From: Galbula dea | Taxonomy: Eukaryota; Chordata; Aves; Piciformes; Galbulidae | NCBI GenBank assembly: GCA_013399015.1 | Contig: VWZX01000778.1 | Location: 280,095 to 344,094 of the forward strand | Direction of reading: 5' to 3' | DNA: 64,000 nucleotides | Shown: one piece after another, positions 10,801 through 21,620 of the stretch | Numbering within the stretch: position 1 is the first letter of the stretch | Layout: each line of letters begins with the position of its first letter | Notes under the pieces: model-generated | What the model was told of the DNA's origin: nothing | The model's database searches: none | Seen by the model: only the letters and a program-made list of their open reading frames with translations | Position numbers and translations under genes: made by a program

Positions 10801-13800
10801 TTGGAGCATCCAGAGGCTGAACAGTGCTAAAAGGGAGGCTGAGAGCCCTGCAGCTCCCAGTTTCTCCAAGGAGCAACAGTATCTTCCAGCTCATGCTCCC
10901 TGGTCATGCCTGGCTCTCAGGAAAGCCACCTCCATGCATCCAGAAATCCTCAGATTTTCCTTCAGCAGACTCACCTGCAAATCCATCTGCAGCATTCTAC
11001 TCACAGGTTCTTTCCAAACCCAGAGTCTCACCTCTTTCTTCTGGCCTGTCTGGGGAGTGGCTGCTTTCTCCTGCACTGGCCCATGTAGATAGTCTTGCCC
11101 AGTCTTGAGTTTCCCATTCAATCCTCGGCATCCCCATCCCTCTGCAGACAGCAGGTACCTTAGTCAGACATGAAGTGATACACTTATTTCCTCATGAAGG
11201 AAGTAAACACAGCACCTTAAAGAAGATGAACTGCCTGCCCTCTGCACTCCCCCAAAAAGTAATGAAGCAGGAATTAAGGACATGTAGTTTTGCATATTAA
11301 CTCTGAGATTCCATGCGTTACAGAAATCAACAGCAACAAGGAGGAGATAGGACGAGCACCAGCTTCCTGGGCACCTCCTGCTTGGAGCAGCAGCAGACAC
11401 AACAGCTTCTGGAAGTCTTTGCACATGGAGAGAAGCCACTCAACAGATAGTGCCACAGAATAGGAACTGCACCTCTGTATCAGGACCTCTCTTATCACTG
11501 CAGCTTGTTAGATGTGCACCCAGTGGCCTGGAGGAGCTCAGAAAAGTGTAATAGAGAAGAAAAAAAACTGGCAGGTGGCTTGAAAACCGTTTGAGAGAAC
11601 ATGCACTAAGAAAAGTCTACAATTGCAGGAGCACATAGAGGTGTGTGTTCAGCTGGCAAGAAGCCCACGTGGGGTTGTAAGAAATGTTCTCCTTCCTGGC
11701 AGTAAGGAAAAAAAAAAACACCCTTAGAAGTGATGGAGGAGGAAGAGACAGTTGAATTCCTTACAAGAACCAGTGGTGGAGGGGAGCACACTTGAATAAG
11801 GACACAGGATTTCATCCCTCCTGTCCATCCAGCTCTGAGAGGGAAGCAGAAACAGGTGCCCCTGCTGCATCTCAAGGTCCCACCTGGAAACCTGCAGCAG
11901 TCCTCCAAAGGGGACCTTCCTGCTTCAAACAGTTCACACTGAGCATTAAGGAAGCTGAGAGGATTTGAAGCACAGGATATGGAAACTTCACAAACATCTA
12001 CTCTTTAAAATGTCTTCTCTTCCTCATCTTGCTATTCCCTTCAAAAAATAAAATCAAAATACATTACATGTTAGAGTACTAAAATGAGCAGAAAGCCTCA
12101 GGGCCTGGGAGCCCATATTCCAAATGAGGAAATCTCAGCCACCAGGACTGGCCAGGACCAGTCCCTTAGCCCCAGGCTTTCCTAATGAGAGCTAACAACA
12201 CAGCCAGGGTATACAACAGCAGCAGAGGTTTGGGGGCTGGATCTCAGCCCCCCACCCTGAGTGTTCTGGGGAGGAGGCATCGTGGAGCAGTGGAGGAGGA
12301 GTTAGCAATGTGCTTCACTGAGTGCTGCAGCTTGGGGATGAGTGATGCAGGGTGAGAACAACAGGCTGCAAAAGAGCTTTGCTGTTGCAAAAAAAATCAG
12401 GATGCTGCAGGAGAGCCATCAGTTCAGCTGGCTGCTTCCCTTCTGTTCCAGGAGAAGCAGCCAGTGTGTCGGATATTCATTCATTTGGGGCTAAGTATCT
12501 TCTCCATTTCTGAACAGCTTCAATTTTCTTGATGTCTCGGGGAATGGTTTATGAGGAAATAGAGCCTTGAGGGGAGACAGATGGAGAAAAATCTCCCTTC
12601 TCACCAAATTGATCACGATAATCTTTCATCTGCTCAGCACAGAGCCAGGCTGCTGGCATTCAGAGGTGCTGCAGCTCTACCTGCAGAGCCTTCCCCCCCC
12701 GACTGAGACCTGGGAGGAGGATGGACAGCACAAACCCAAACCCAATCCCAATCCATTTCACCTGACAGAAGGAAGAGGAAAGGAGATAGGGGGGTTTGAA
12801 TCTAAGGTCCCACTGCGGTGCTAAGCAGCCTTAGGGCTTGCCCACAGACAGGACTCACAGTGATTTAATTACAGCCCTCACCCCCTCCCTCTGCTACCAC
12901 TGTTCTGTGGCATAAAGGAGCTTCACATCACCACTGCTAATAACCAGGGGAAGAGAAACCTGCCACTCTTGTTATGAAGCATTTGTATAACAACATATCC
13001 ATGCCATTCTGTGAAGAAAACTGCAGTGGTGATGGCAGTGAGAAAATGTGTGATCTCCAGTGCTAGCGGAGCTCAAGAGTGGGTTAAGAAAACAGCTGTT
13101 GGGGATGATTTTGACACAGGTCAGTCTGCCTGGGGGCAGGAAAATGGACATTGCAAGCTTTGTTCCCTTCCCCTGCTCCCTGATGCAATGACTTTATGGG
13201 TACAGTTTTCCCTCCCTGACCCTGGAAAGTTCTGGGGATGATGAAAATGTAACCAGCTCAAGCTGGCCACAGATGTGCCAGTGGGAGAACCCATCTTCCC
13301 TCAGACCCTGGCTAGCTGGCATTGAGCAAAATAAATGCATAGAAAGGAATAATTGTGACACAGAATTTGGCCAGGTCTGTAGGGAAGACAGCTAAGCTTA
13401 TAGGTACCAGCCTATGTAGGATGCAGTTCAAGTGCCTGTACCAAGATACTCAGGGTGGAGCCACAGTGACTCATTTGACAGTCACCATTCTGGTCCTGAG
13501 ACACTTTCTCAATCTTCCTCCTCCCCTGGGGCTCACTTTTCACATCCAGGCTGTCCAAGATGCTCTGAGGAGCAGCCCTGGCACAGTCAGCTAACCCCAG
13601 CCTCCTGGGTGGCCATTGGCCAGGGTGGCAGGACATTTGCCCAGCCACTGTGAGGTTTCTTGCCAGGGTCCCCATCAGGAGAAGTTAATAGAGACCTGGG
13701 GTAAAGGAATTGGTAGGAGAGCTGTTGGTAAAGGACACCATGTGGGTGACACAGCCTCTGAGCAGTGGAGACATGCTGAGAGCTCACCCTCTCCATGCCC

Positions 13801-13840
13801 TTCTCTCTTTTGGCTCAAGTCACTCCTGTGACTCTCAATT
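10801..13840. other. Intergenic, no gene seen
   Basis: Unique, moderately GC-rich DNA with many short frames on both strands. None has a recognisable domain or splice-bounded continuation that I could follow. Confidence 0.55.
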
Positions 13841-14130
13841 AACATTTAAGACTTCACTGAATAGCTAGCTGATTTATTTTATTTCTCAGGCTGGTAATTT
13901 ATGGAAATATATTCTTAAAAATCAAACAAAATACACTTTACTAATAGATGGGCCCTTCCCTGACATTTCAGAGAGTAAATGAGCATTTGTGCCCAGTGGC
14001 TTGTTGTCCCATGACTGAACTCCTATCAAGGGCTTCAAAAATACCTATTAGCCAAGCTCATTAGTTTAAATATCATTATAATAAATTCCATTTCTCTACA
14101 CATAGGCCCCAAAGTGAATACTACTCTTGG
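13841..14130. promoter_or_regulatory. Candidate conserved non-coding block (AT-rich)
   Basis: Repeat-free AT-rich sequence containing CTCAATTAAC, GGTAATTTATGG, CATTAGTTTAAATATCATTA and TATAATAAAT. It contrasts with the more GC-rich DNA to its left. Regulatory function is an inference from texture only. Confidence 0.22.
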
Positions 14131-16664
14131 TGGTTACAGGTCAAAAACTAATTTACTCTAAGGACTCTTTGCACTGAAAACAGAAAGGGTGTTAAAATTC
14201 ATTTACACAACTTCAGTGGTACAGAAAAGTCCTGGTACAGAAATGGATCTGCCTGTGCCTCTTTCCTCAGTTTAAAAGTATTAACACTAAATATGCAGAA
14301 TTTATGACAGATTTTCTTCTCCATAAGAATCAGCTTTCAAGTTTCCTGTTGGTTCTGTAAGCATTAAAAAGATCTGTGCCTCAATTGCACTGCTTTCTAG
14401 ATTTACTCATGTATACTTCTAGTTTGGTTAGAGACCCATTTTAAAGGAATATTTTAATTTGATGCAGCTCAATTTCTCACACTTCTGGCTTCAGTTGGGA
14501 GGTGGGTGGGTGGTTTGTTTGCTTTTCCATTGATCAGGCAAAAAAAAACCTAAACAGAAGTAGCACCATCTCCATCCAAACTGCAAAAACAATTAGGCTG
14601 ATGTAAACCACTCCCCATTCCCAGGACTGATTTACTGCTGCTGTGCACAGTAACTCCTCACACATCCTGCTGTGCTCTGACACTGTCTTCAGCAGCAGCT
14701 TTCACCAACACTCTTGCTGCTCATCCCAACCCTTGCCCCAAGCCAGGATTTGGAGATGGCCTTGCTGGTGGCCCACAAAGTGCTTCCCTCACACAACGAA
14801 GGGCACAAACAAGGCACATGCATAAGGAGATACCTGGAGACAATCAATACAGCAACAGGCAAAACACTTTCAAACCAGAGCCTGCATAACTCTACTGCCT
14901 GCCTGTTTCAATGCTTACCCCAAAACCAATTCTTTTTTGAAGAGCAGAGATGTTGATTTATGTTTTCATTGTTGTTGGCTTTTCTAAGCCTAGGCTGCCA
15001 AAAGGGAGCATTTCCTTCCATTTCTTGTCATACCACAGCAGCAAAATTGTTTCCAAAACTCTGAATAGTTGCATCTTTGTTGGAATATGGACTTTAATAG
15101 GATGCAGTAGCAACACTAATGCTGCCACTGAGGTGCATGTGGTTGCACAGATGTCACACAACCCTTGCTCTGCTCTACTCAACCCCTCTACTACGGGTGA
15201 TAGAAAGGAGAAGAAATCTAGGGTGGCTCCAACGTCTCTGGACTGAATTTGCAGAACTAATAGTAATGGATGAACAGCATGGTCAAGGCAGAGTGCACAT
15301 GGCAACCCACAGAGTGATTTTCACAGCCCTGTCCCAGCAGGCTCCTAACAGTCTGCAGCAATGAGAACCTTTGGCCAGGTGCTTTCTATGCCTCGAAAGA
15401 AACCCCTCCCAAAACACCACACCAACTGATGTGGGTAGGTCCACCTCCAGTGGGTATCTGCACACCAGAGCTGCAGCTGCTGTAGCTGCAAACACAAATG
15501 AGACAGCAGGCAGCTCTGAAGGCTGGATCTCAGTCATCTCTGTAGTGAAAAGTACATGTTATTACAAAAGCAATTTGTATGTTGCTATTCTCAAAGCATC
15601 ACATGGGTTGTACATTCCTTGTTAGCAGCACCTCAAGCACATTACCACCAATGTAAGAGAAATCCAGCATTAAGGTCTCCCCTATTAGGGTTGTGACAGA
15701 TTGCAGGGAGAAACAATGCAGTGATTGAGGACCTGGACTAATCATGCCAATTGATATAAATTACCATGTCAGCTCTGCCGTTGCCGCAGTCTGCAGGTTT
15801 ACACCTCATTAAGCTTCCAAGTGCCAAATGAATCAACAGGGTTCAGCAGAACCATTCTTAATTAATTGTTGTGGCAATAGGGAAAAAAGTAACAGGAAAA
15901 AAAAGCCAATCAGAACTCAGGGTTTGCACAGACTGAAACTGCATCTCTGATTTAGCACCTGAGATGAAAGACACCCACGGAGTCAACTCAACCAGCAAAA
16001 TAACTGCCAGGGGCTGCTCTGGGACTAGGGTGGAGTGAGAATACAGGCTGGCAACTTGGAAAAGTTCTTCATGGAGCCCTTCAGTTTGTTTTGCATAGCT
16101 CTCCAGGCTTCAACATTTTGTTGCCTGTGAAGTCTCCAGGTTTCGAATTCCCACCCCACCTGCAGCGGGCAGAGGTCACTGCTGGGCACCTCTTGGATTT
16201 GATGGAATTTGCAATTCATCATCTCATTTTTCAGTTTAAGCTGAATGTGTTCATTTTTTCCTGTTTGTGTTCTCCAAAGCAAGATGCAAACCTAACAGTG
16301 AGGGAAGAGGCCAAGAAAGCTGCGATCTCACCTCTGGCAGAGCTCCCAGCCTCTCACTCTACTGAATCTGCCATGCCAGGCTGCTGTAAGGACACAAGGT
16401 CAAGCTTGGGGGACAAAACATCAGCAGTCATAACAGAGTTTGAAAAGCAAAGGACACTCCTGTCCCACTCACCTGAGCATGGTGCCCATGTCCTCACAGG
16501 TGGTTCTTCTCCAGCACATGGCAGCTCCAGAAAGTCTCATCAAAGCCTAGGAGACCTGGAGATTAGGACATGCTGGGGAAAACGTGAGTACAGCCCATGG
16601 GAGTATGGCATCTCCCGTGGCTGAACATACAACAGTCAGCTTCCACAGACACTCCAACCACATC
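14131..16664. other. Intergenic, no gene seen; one small TAAT-rich block
   Basis: Unique sequence without a recognisable exon. Within it, 15715-15870 (GACTAATCATGCCAATTGAT ... CTTAATTAATTGTTGTGGCA) has the same motif-rich, CpG-poor look as the other candidate non-coding elements. Confidence 0.5.
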
Positions 16665-17240
16665 CCGGGCTGCATCCCCAAGAACATAGCCAGCAAGTTC
16701 AAGAGGGGATTCTGCCCCTCTGCTCCGCTCTGGTGAGACCTTGCCCACAGTGCTGTGTCCAGCTCTGGAGTATTCAGCACAAGACAGAAATGGACATGTT
16801 GGAGCAGGGCCAGAGAAGGCCACAAACATGATCTGAGGGCTGGAACATCTCTGCTGTGAGGACAAGCTGAGAGAGTTGGGGTTGTTCAGCCTGGCGAAGG
16901 CTCTGGTGAGACCTTCCTGTGGCCTTCTAGTATTTAAAGGATGACAATAAGAAAGAAGGGGACAGACATTTTAGCATAGCCTGTTGTGACAGGACAAGGG
17001 GTGATGGTTCCAAACTAAAAGAGGGAGATTTAGACTAGATAGAAGGAAGAGGATGGTGAGACACTGGCCCAGGTTGCCCAGAGAGGTGGTAGCTGTCCCA
17101 TTTCTGGAACCATTCCAGGTCAAGTTGGACAGGGCTCTGAGCAACTTGATCTAATTGCAGATCCCTGCTTACTTCAGGGAGTTGAACTAAATGGCCTTGA
17201 AAGGTCCCCTCCAACCCAAACCAGTCCATGATTTTATGAC
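16665..17240 (+). mobile_element. CR1 LINE, 5'-truncated 3' end, degraded
   Basis: Begins with GGCTGCATCCCCAAGAACAT, continues through the CR1 landmarks CCCCTCTGCTCCGCTCTGGT, GAGAGTTGGGGTTGTTCAGC, GACAAGGGGTGATGG and TGCCCAGAGAGGTGGT, and ends at CTCCAACCCAAACCAGTCCA. The ORF2 C-terminal frame is interrupted by several stops and an internal deletion, so this is an older, inactive copy. Its 3' end faces the 3' end of another CR1 on the other strand, about 37 bp away. Confidence 0.9.
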
Positions 17241-17277
17241 ACATTGCTTTAACACCTTTTTGATGTTTCTTTAGGAT

Positions 17278-17715
17278 TACAGAATCACAGAATGTTAGGA
17301 GTTGGAAGGGACCTTGAAAGATCATCTAAGTCCAACCCCCCTGCCACAGCAGGATTCCCTAGACCACGTCACACAGAAGCACGTCCAGATGGGTTTGCAA
17401 TACCTCCAGAGAAGGAGACTCCCCAACCTCTCTGGGCAGTCTGTGCCAGTGCTCTGGCACCTGAACTGGGAAAACATTTCTATGTGTTTTCACACAGAAC
17501 CTCCTACGCTTCAGCTTACAGCCATTGCCTCTTGTCCTGTCACTGGGCTCCACTGAGAAGAGCCTGACCCCATCCTCCCAACACACACCCTTCACATATT
17601 TATAAGCATAAATGAGGTCACCCCTTAGTCTCCTCTTCTCCAAGCTAAAGAGACCCAGCTCCCTCAGCCTTTCCTCATAAGGAAGATGTTCCATCCCCTT
17701 CATCAACTTATATGC
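17278..17715 (-). mobile_element. CR1 LINE, 5'-truncated 3' end, ORF2 tail still largely open
   Basis: On the plus strand it starts as ACAGAATCACAGAATGTTAG and runs through GAGTTGGAAGGGACCTTGAA, CTCCAGAGAAGGAGACTCCC, CTCTTCTCCAAGCTAAAGAG and CCTTTCCTCATAAGGAAGAT, which is the complement of a CR1 3' end. The minus strand keeps an open frame across the element with the CR1 ORF2 C-terminal motifs HLPYEERLRELGLFSLEKRR, SDRTRGNG and HWHRLPREV-x-ESPSLE. Homology fades above about 17715, so it is 5'-truncated. It looks better preserved than its neighbour at 16665-17240. Confidence 0.93.
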
Positions 17716-18890
17716 AACCCTAGGTGCTCCATCCCAGGCAGCAAACCCACACTGTGCCTGCTGCCATTCCAGCTGGCACAGCCCCGCAGCTAGGCCGCTC
17801 TCCTGAGCAGGAGCCATGTCTCCAGACCAGCAATCAAGGCAGACAGCAGGGCTGGGTAGCAGGCAAGCAGTTAGGCAGCAACCAGCTCCCCACAGTGGGG
17901 TTACACCATCACACCACCACACTCATAGAACAAGTCCAGCTGGGACGCCAGCATGTGCTGCTCATGCTCTCCAGGGGAGTTTTGTATATCTTCTTCTGCC
18001 TTACCTCACACATGCATTATACCAGTTTAAAACCTCCCTGGAGCTCACATCTGCTTACCACACAGCTTGTAATTGCTTGCTGTAATGCAATGGTCAGTTT
18101 AGCACTCAAACCACATTCCCAGTGTTGAGTATCTAAAGGTACTTACATTTTTCCCCCACGGCTGTCAGTCATCCAGCCCATTCTCCCTAATCTATAAAAC
18201 ATCCATCTAATATTTACATCACAGTGGGGCTCTGACAGCTACAGCTTGGAGCTGTCACTCTTTTGTTCCAACACTACACTAGCTTGTCCAGTTACTCTAT
18301 ACCATCAATTAACCTGCAATTTAAGTAATGTGGGAGTAAAACCTAAGTTTAAGACAAAAATAGACTATGAACACAGATCTCACCTTCTTCATGCTTTTCA
18401 CTGGGGAGCATCGCTCACAGCAATGAAGTCTTTCCATTTCTACTTGAAGAGAAGTTCCTGGATGCCAGAAGCATAACAGGAGTGCCTGTGGTCACTCAAG
18501 AGAACAGCAGCAATGAGTCAAAATTACCTGTCCACCACCCTGCACCCTCCTTCTCAACTCCTTTTTCCTTCTTTTGTGCCTGGGGTTGGATCCAGTGGAA
18601 ATATCTGGCCAATTTCAGGGAACTCAGGGCTGTACTAAAATAACATTAGCAGCCAGGAAAACCTGATACTGCAACTGTAGATGTTTTTGCAGTGCCTGGT
18701 TAGCTCAGAGTGTGTGTATCACATTATCAATGAAAACACCCTCTCATGACTTGAAAAAATCCAACTGATTCTTTTAAAGAACTGCTCTGGGATTCACTTC
18801 CTTCCTTGGACTAATTTGAATCATATCTCCTACCAATCTAACACATGCCTCTTTTCTTCAGGTTCTGTTTTACCCCTATAAATCTATACC
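17716..18890. other. Intergenic, no gene seen
   Basis: Unique DNA beyond the 5' truncation point of the CR1 at 17278-17715. Frames running out of that element have no further similarity I can recognise. Confidence 0.55.
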
Positions 18891-19170
18891 AAATTAATAA
18901 AGCTGACGATTCATTAAGCCAAAATGATCTGAAAACATATTTCTAATGGTTCAGAATTTCTGGATTAGAATTCCTGGTCTAGGAACTACCAGTATTTTAA
19001 AAAATATTAATTGCAATTTGGTTTTAATAAAGTTGGAGCCAAAAATATTAATTTACATAATCAATCTTTTGTTCTCTTACCTTTATTACTGCAATTAGTG
19101 CACTGACATTACCACATTTGTTTTATTTTAAGGGATTTAAGGTGCAAATTGGAAGATCAGTAATCCAAAC
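18891..19170. promoter_or_regulatory. Candidate conserved non-coding block (very AT-rich)
   Basis: Contains AATTAATAAAGC, GATTCATTAAGCC, AAATATTAATTGCAATTTGG, AAATATTAATTTACATAATC and GCAATTAGTGCA, with a single CpG. The density of ATTAAT/TAATT cores and the absence of repeats suggest a developmental enhancer-type element. This is texture-based inference. Confidence 0.25.
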
Positions 19171-21214
19171 AGAATGGCAGGAATAGAAATAGGCTTCTAA
19201 GCCCATTTATAAACAGCTAATTACAGAAGAGTCTCCACTAACAGCGTTCTGTGGTGAGACGAGCGAGGAGCCCAACACTGCAAGGCAGGTTCTTGTGTGG
19301 AAAGTCACTTCACACCTCAATTACAGCTTCTGCCAACCACTTCAGATCTGAAGTACGATGTTTTCTCTGCTGAGAGGATACCATTAGTGCAAGGAGCAGT
19401 TAGCAGCAGGCTGTGAACTGAGCAGCACCCAGGGAAATCACTCGCAGGGAGAACTCCTCAGACTCTTGTTTTTAGCCACTTTGAAAAGCAAATTGATTAA
19501 TACACACACACACATGCTTCCTGTGCTGCCTCTGCTAGACATTCACTGACAATCAGCTTTGCAGTTCATCAGAGAAGTGTGATTTAGGACTTTTCATTAG
19601 GGTCATTAGAGCATGGTATTAAGGTTCCACAAGCTTAGAGTTTCAGTGATATAGAATAGGTTCAGGAAAGACATAATAGTCATTATTTGTAACTCAAATC
19701 CCTAAGGATTTCAGAACATCGTCATGTTAGCACCAGTATCTTCTTAGAATAAAGCTATTCCCCAATTTTTAGACAGTACTAGTCCACTTACTCTCAGACT
19801 CTACATATCCTCCACTACCACAGCTGTTGAAGTTTGCTGTTGAACATCCAGATATAAAAAGGAACTTTCCACCAGCTATGCACACCAAATCCTTGCCTAA
19901 TACTTCAGGCCACGGATGAATGATTGGAGCTCTGCCTGGCACCTCAGTTTGGTTTCATAGCTCTTATAGGTGATCCTCAAAACTCTGACTGACACAGGTT
20001 GGTGTCAGGTGAAGCCCTGATCCTTTCCACACAGTGCCCTGATGAAATCCCAGTAAGGCTGATGCTTCTGTTCCCATGCCTTTGTCTCTGCCCTCTCCCA
20101 GAGCAGCAGGCATGGCCTTGCTTTGCCAGCCTGAACATGGCACAAGTACCATAGAATTAGGAAGAAAAGCACATTAAGTGTTATAACTTACACCAGGTCT
20201 TGGGGAGAGGCAGTTTCAGCCACTCCTTCACCCCAGCTATAGGGACACCAGGCACAGATGGGTCACTCAGGGCAGGTATAAAGCAGTATGGAGAGTTGAT
20301 TAGAAGGATGAACCAAAAATCTCAACTTTCCATGCCACTCTTGGTTATCTGATCATTTCAGTTTAACTCCTAAATTAACAACAGGACCAGCAGCTCCCGA
20401 GTTACCTACCAGGTTGAGCAAAGTTAGGATAGACACAACCAAAGCTGCACAGATGCATACTGTGTGTAACTCCTCACAGCACTGCTCCAAGGTGCAGAAG
20501 CACACAAAAAAAAGCATAAGGCAATATAAAACACAAAAGGATACCCACCATGATGACTAACTTTGATAGTCCTCCCCCTTCCAAGTGCATTATTCTCAGG
20601 GAGTTACAATCCTTGTGCATCACTTGTTACAATAGCACACAACATGTTCTGGCCATTTTTTATTGCTCAGCTATTTTCCAGTCGGACTAACAGACAAACT
20701 GATCTGACGAGTTCCTTGCTTCCCATTGTTAGCAGCCTGGCAGAAATCAGCAGGAGAGCCAGCAACATGTTACCCTATTGCCACTATTGATCCATCAGTG
20801 ATGCTGAGAGTGTGAAAGGGAGAAGCAGCTGTGGAGGCATTCAGCTGCTTATCCAGGACAGCAGACACTGAAAAGCAATGACAGCTCATCCCCATGCTTT
20901 GGCTTCAGTAGTCCTGAGCAACTTCTTCCTAAACCCACATTCCAAAGCACTTCACTTGCTTTTTGGAGTTATCACTAAAAGCCAGATTTACAGGCTCAGA
21001 TGCTTTGACCTTGTCTGCTTTTACACTTCTACATTCAGATTTGAAAATTAATCACCTAATTCCAGGTAGCTGCTTTTAAATTCAGCCGAATGGGGCATGA
21101 ATCTGACTGAATGAGAAATGCAGGTCTCTGTAGTGAAATAGATTAAGCCCTGCTACACTCCCCATCCTGTTTCAAGACTTCAGTTGCAATTGCCTGCTCT
21201 AATTTGAGATGGAA
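19171..21214. other. Intergenic, no gene seen
   Basis: Unique sequence with an AC microsatellite. No exon, RNA gene or transposon recognised. Confidence 0.55.
19502..19514. repeat. (AC)n microsatellite, short
   Basis: Perfect AC dinucleotide run of about 6.5 units. Confidence 0.85.
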
Positions 21215-21620
21215 AATCTCGCTATAGGGTAATTAAGCGGGCAAGGAACTCAGGAGAGCTGCCTGCCAGCACCTGGCAGTGGGATTCCCCTTCCAGAGGC
21301 ACCTGCACTAAATGGTAATTCCTTCCCTCCATTTCCCTCTTCACTCCCCGACGCTTCTCCCGGCAGCTCAGAGGAACAGATGGAGCAATCACCCTCCTCC
21401 TCTCCCCAGCACAGACCCCTGCTGCTACCCAGCGCCTTCTGTGGTTGTAATACACATAATTAGGCAAATCAATGGACAATGCAGCATATTAGAGGAGGAG
21501 GAGTTACAGCCAGGCAAAACACGAATCCCAATTTATTTACCGTGGGAAATGGGATATTTCTGCATAATTGCCAAAAATTGAGGACAGGAGATGAAAAGTA
21601 ATTACAGCCCTGGCAGGTAA
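21215..21620. promoter_or_regulatory. Candidate conserved non-coding block with spaced TAATTA sites
   Basis: TAATTA occurs at 21230-21235, 21457-21462 and 21599-21604, and TAATT at 21565-21569, all within 400 bp. The middle part (TTAGGCAAATCAATGGACAA, TGCAGCATATTAGAGG, GGGATATTTCTGCATAATTG) includes octamer-like and POU-like words. TAATTA is the core bound by many homeodomain factors. Clustering is visible; enhancer function is inferred. Confidence 0.3.

Noticed and set aside
16138..16160. GGTTTCGAATTCCCACC resembling a tRNA B box
   Set aside because: No A box at the right distance and no cloverleaf can be drawn around it.
16665..17922. Long minus-strand frame (17359-17922) as a possible host gene
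   Set aside because: Its recognisable part is the CR1 ORF2 C-terminus; the remaining N-terminal part is unrelated flanking DNA read through by chance.
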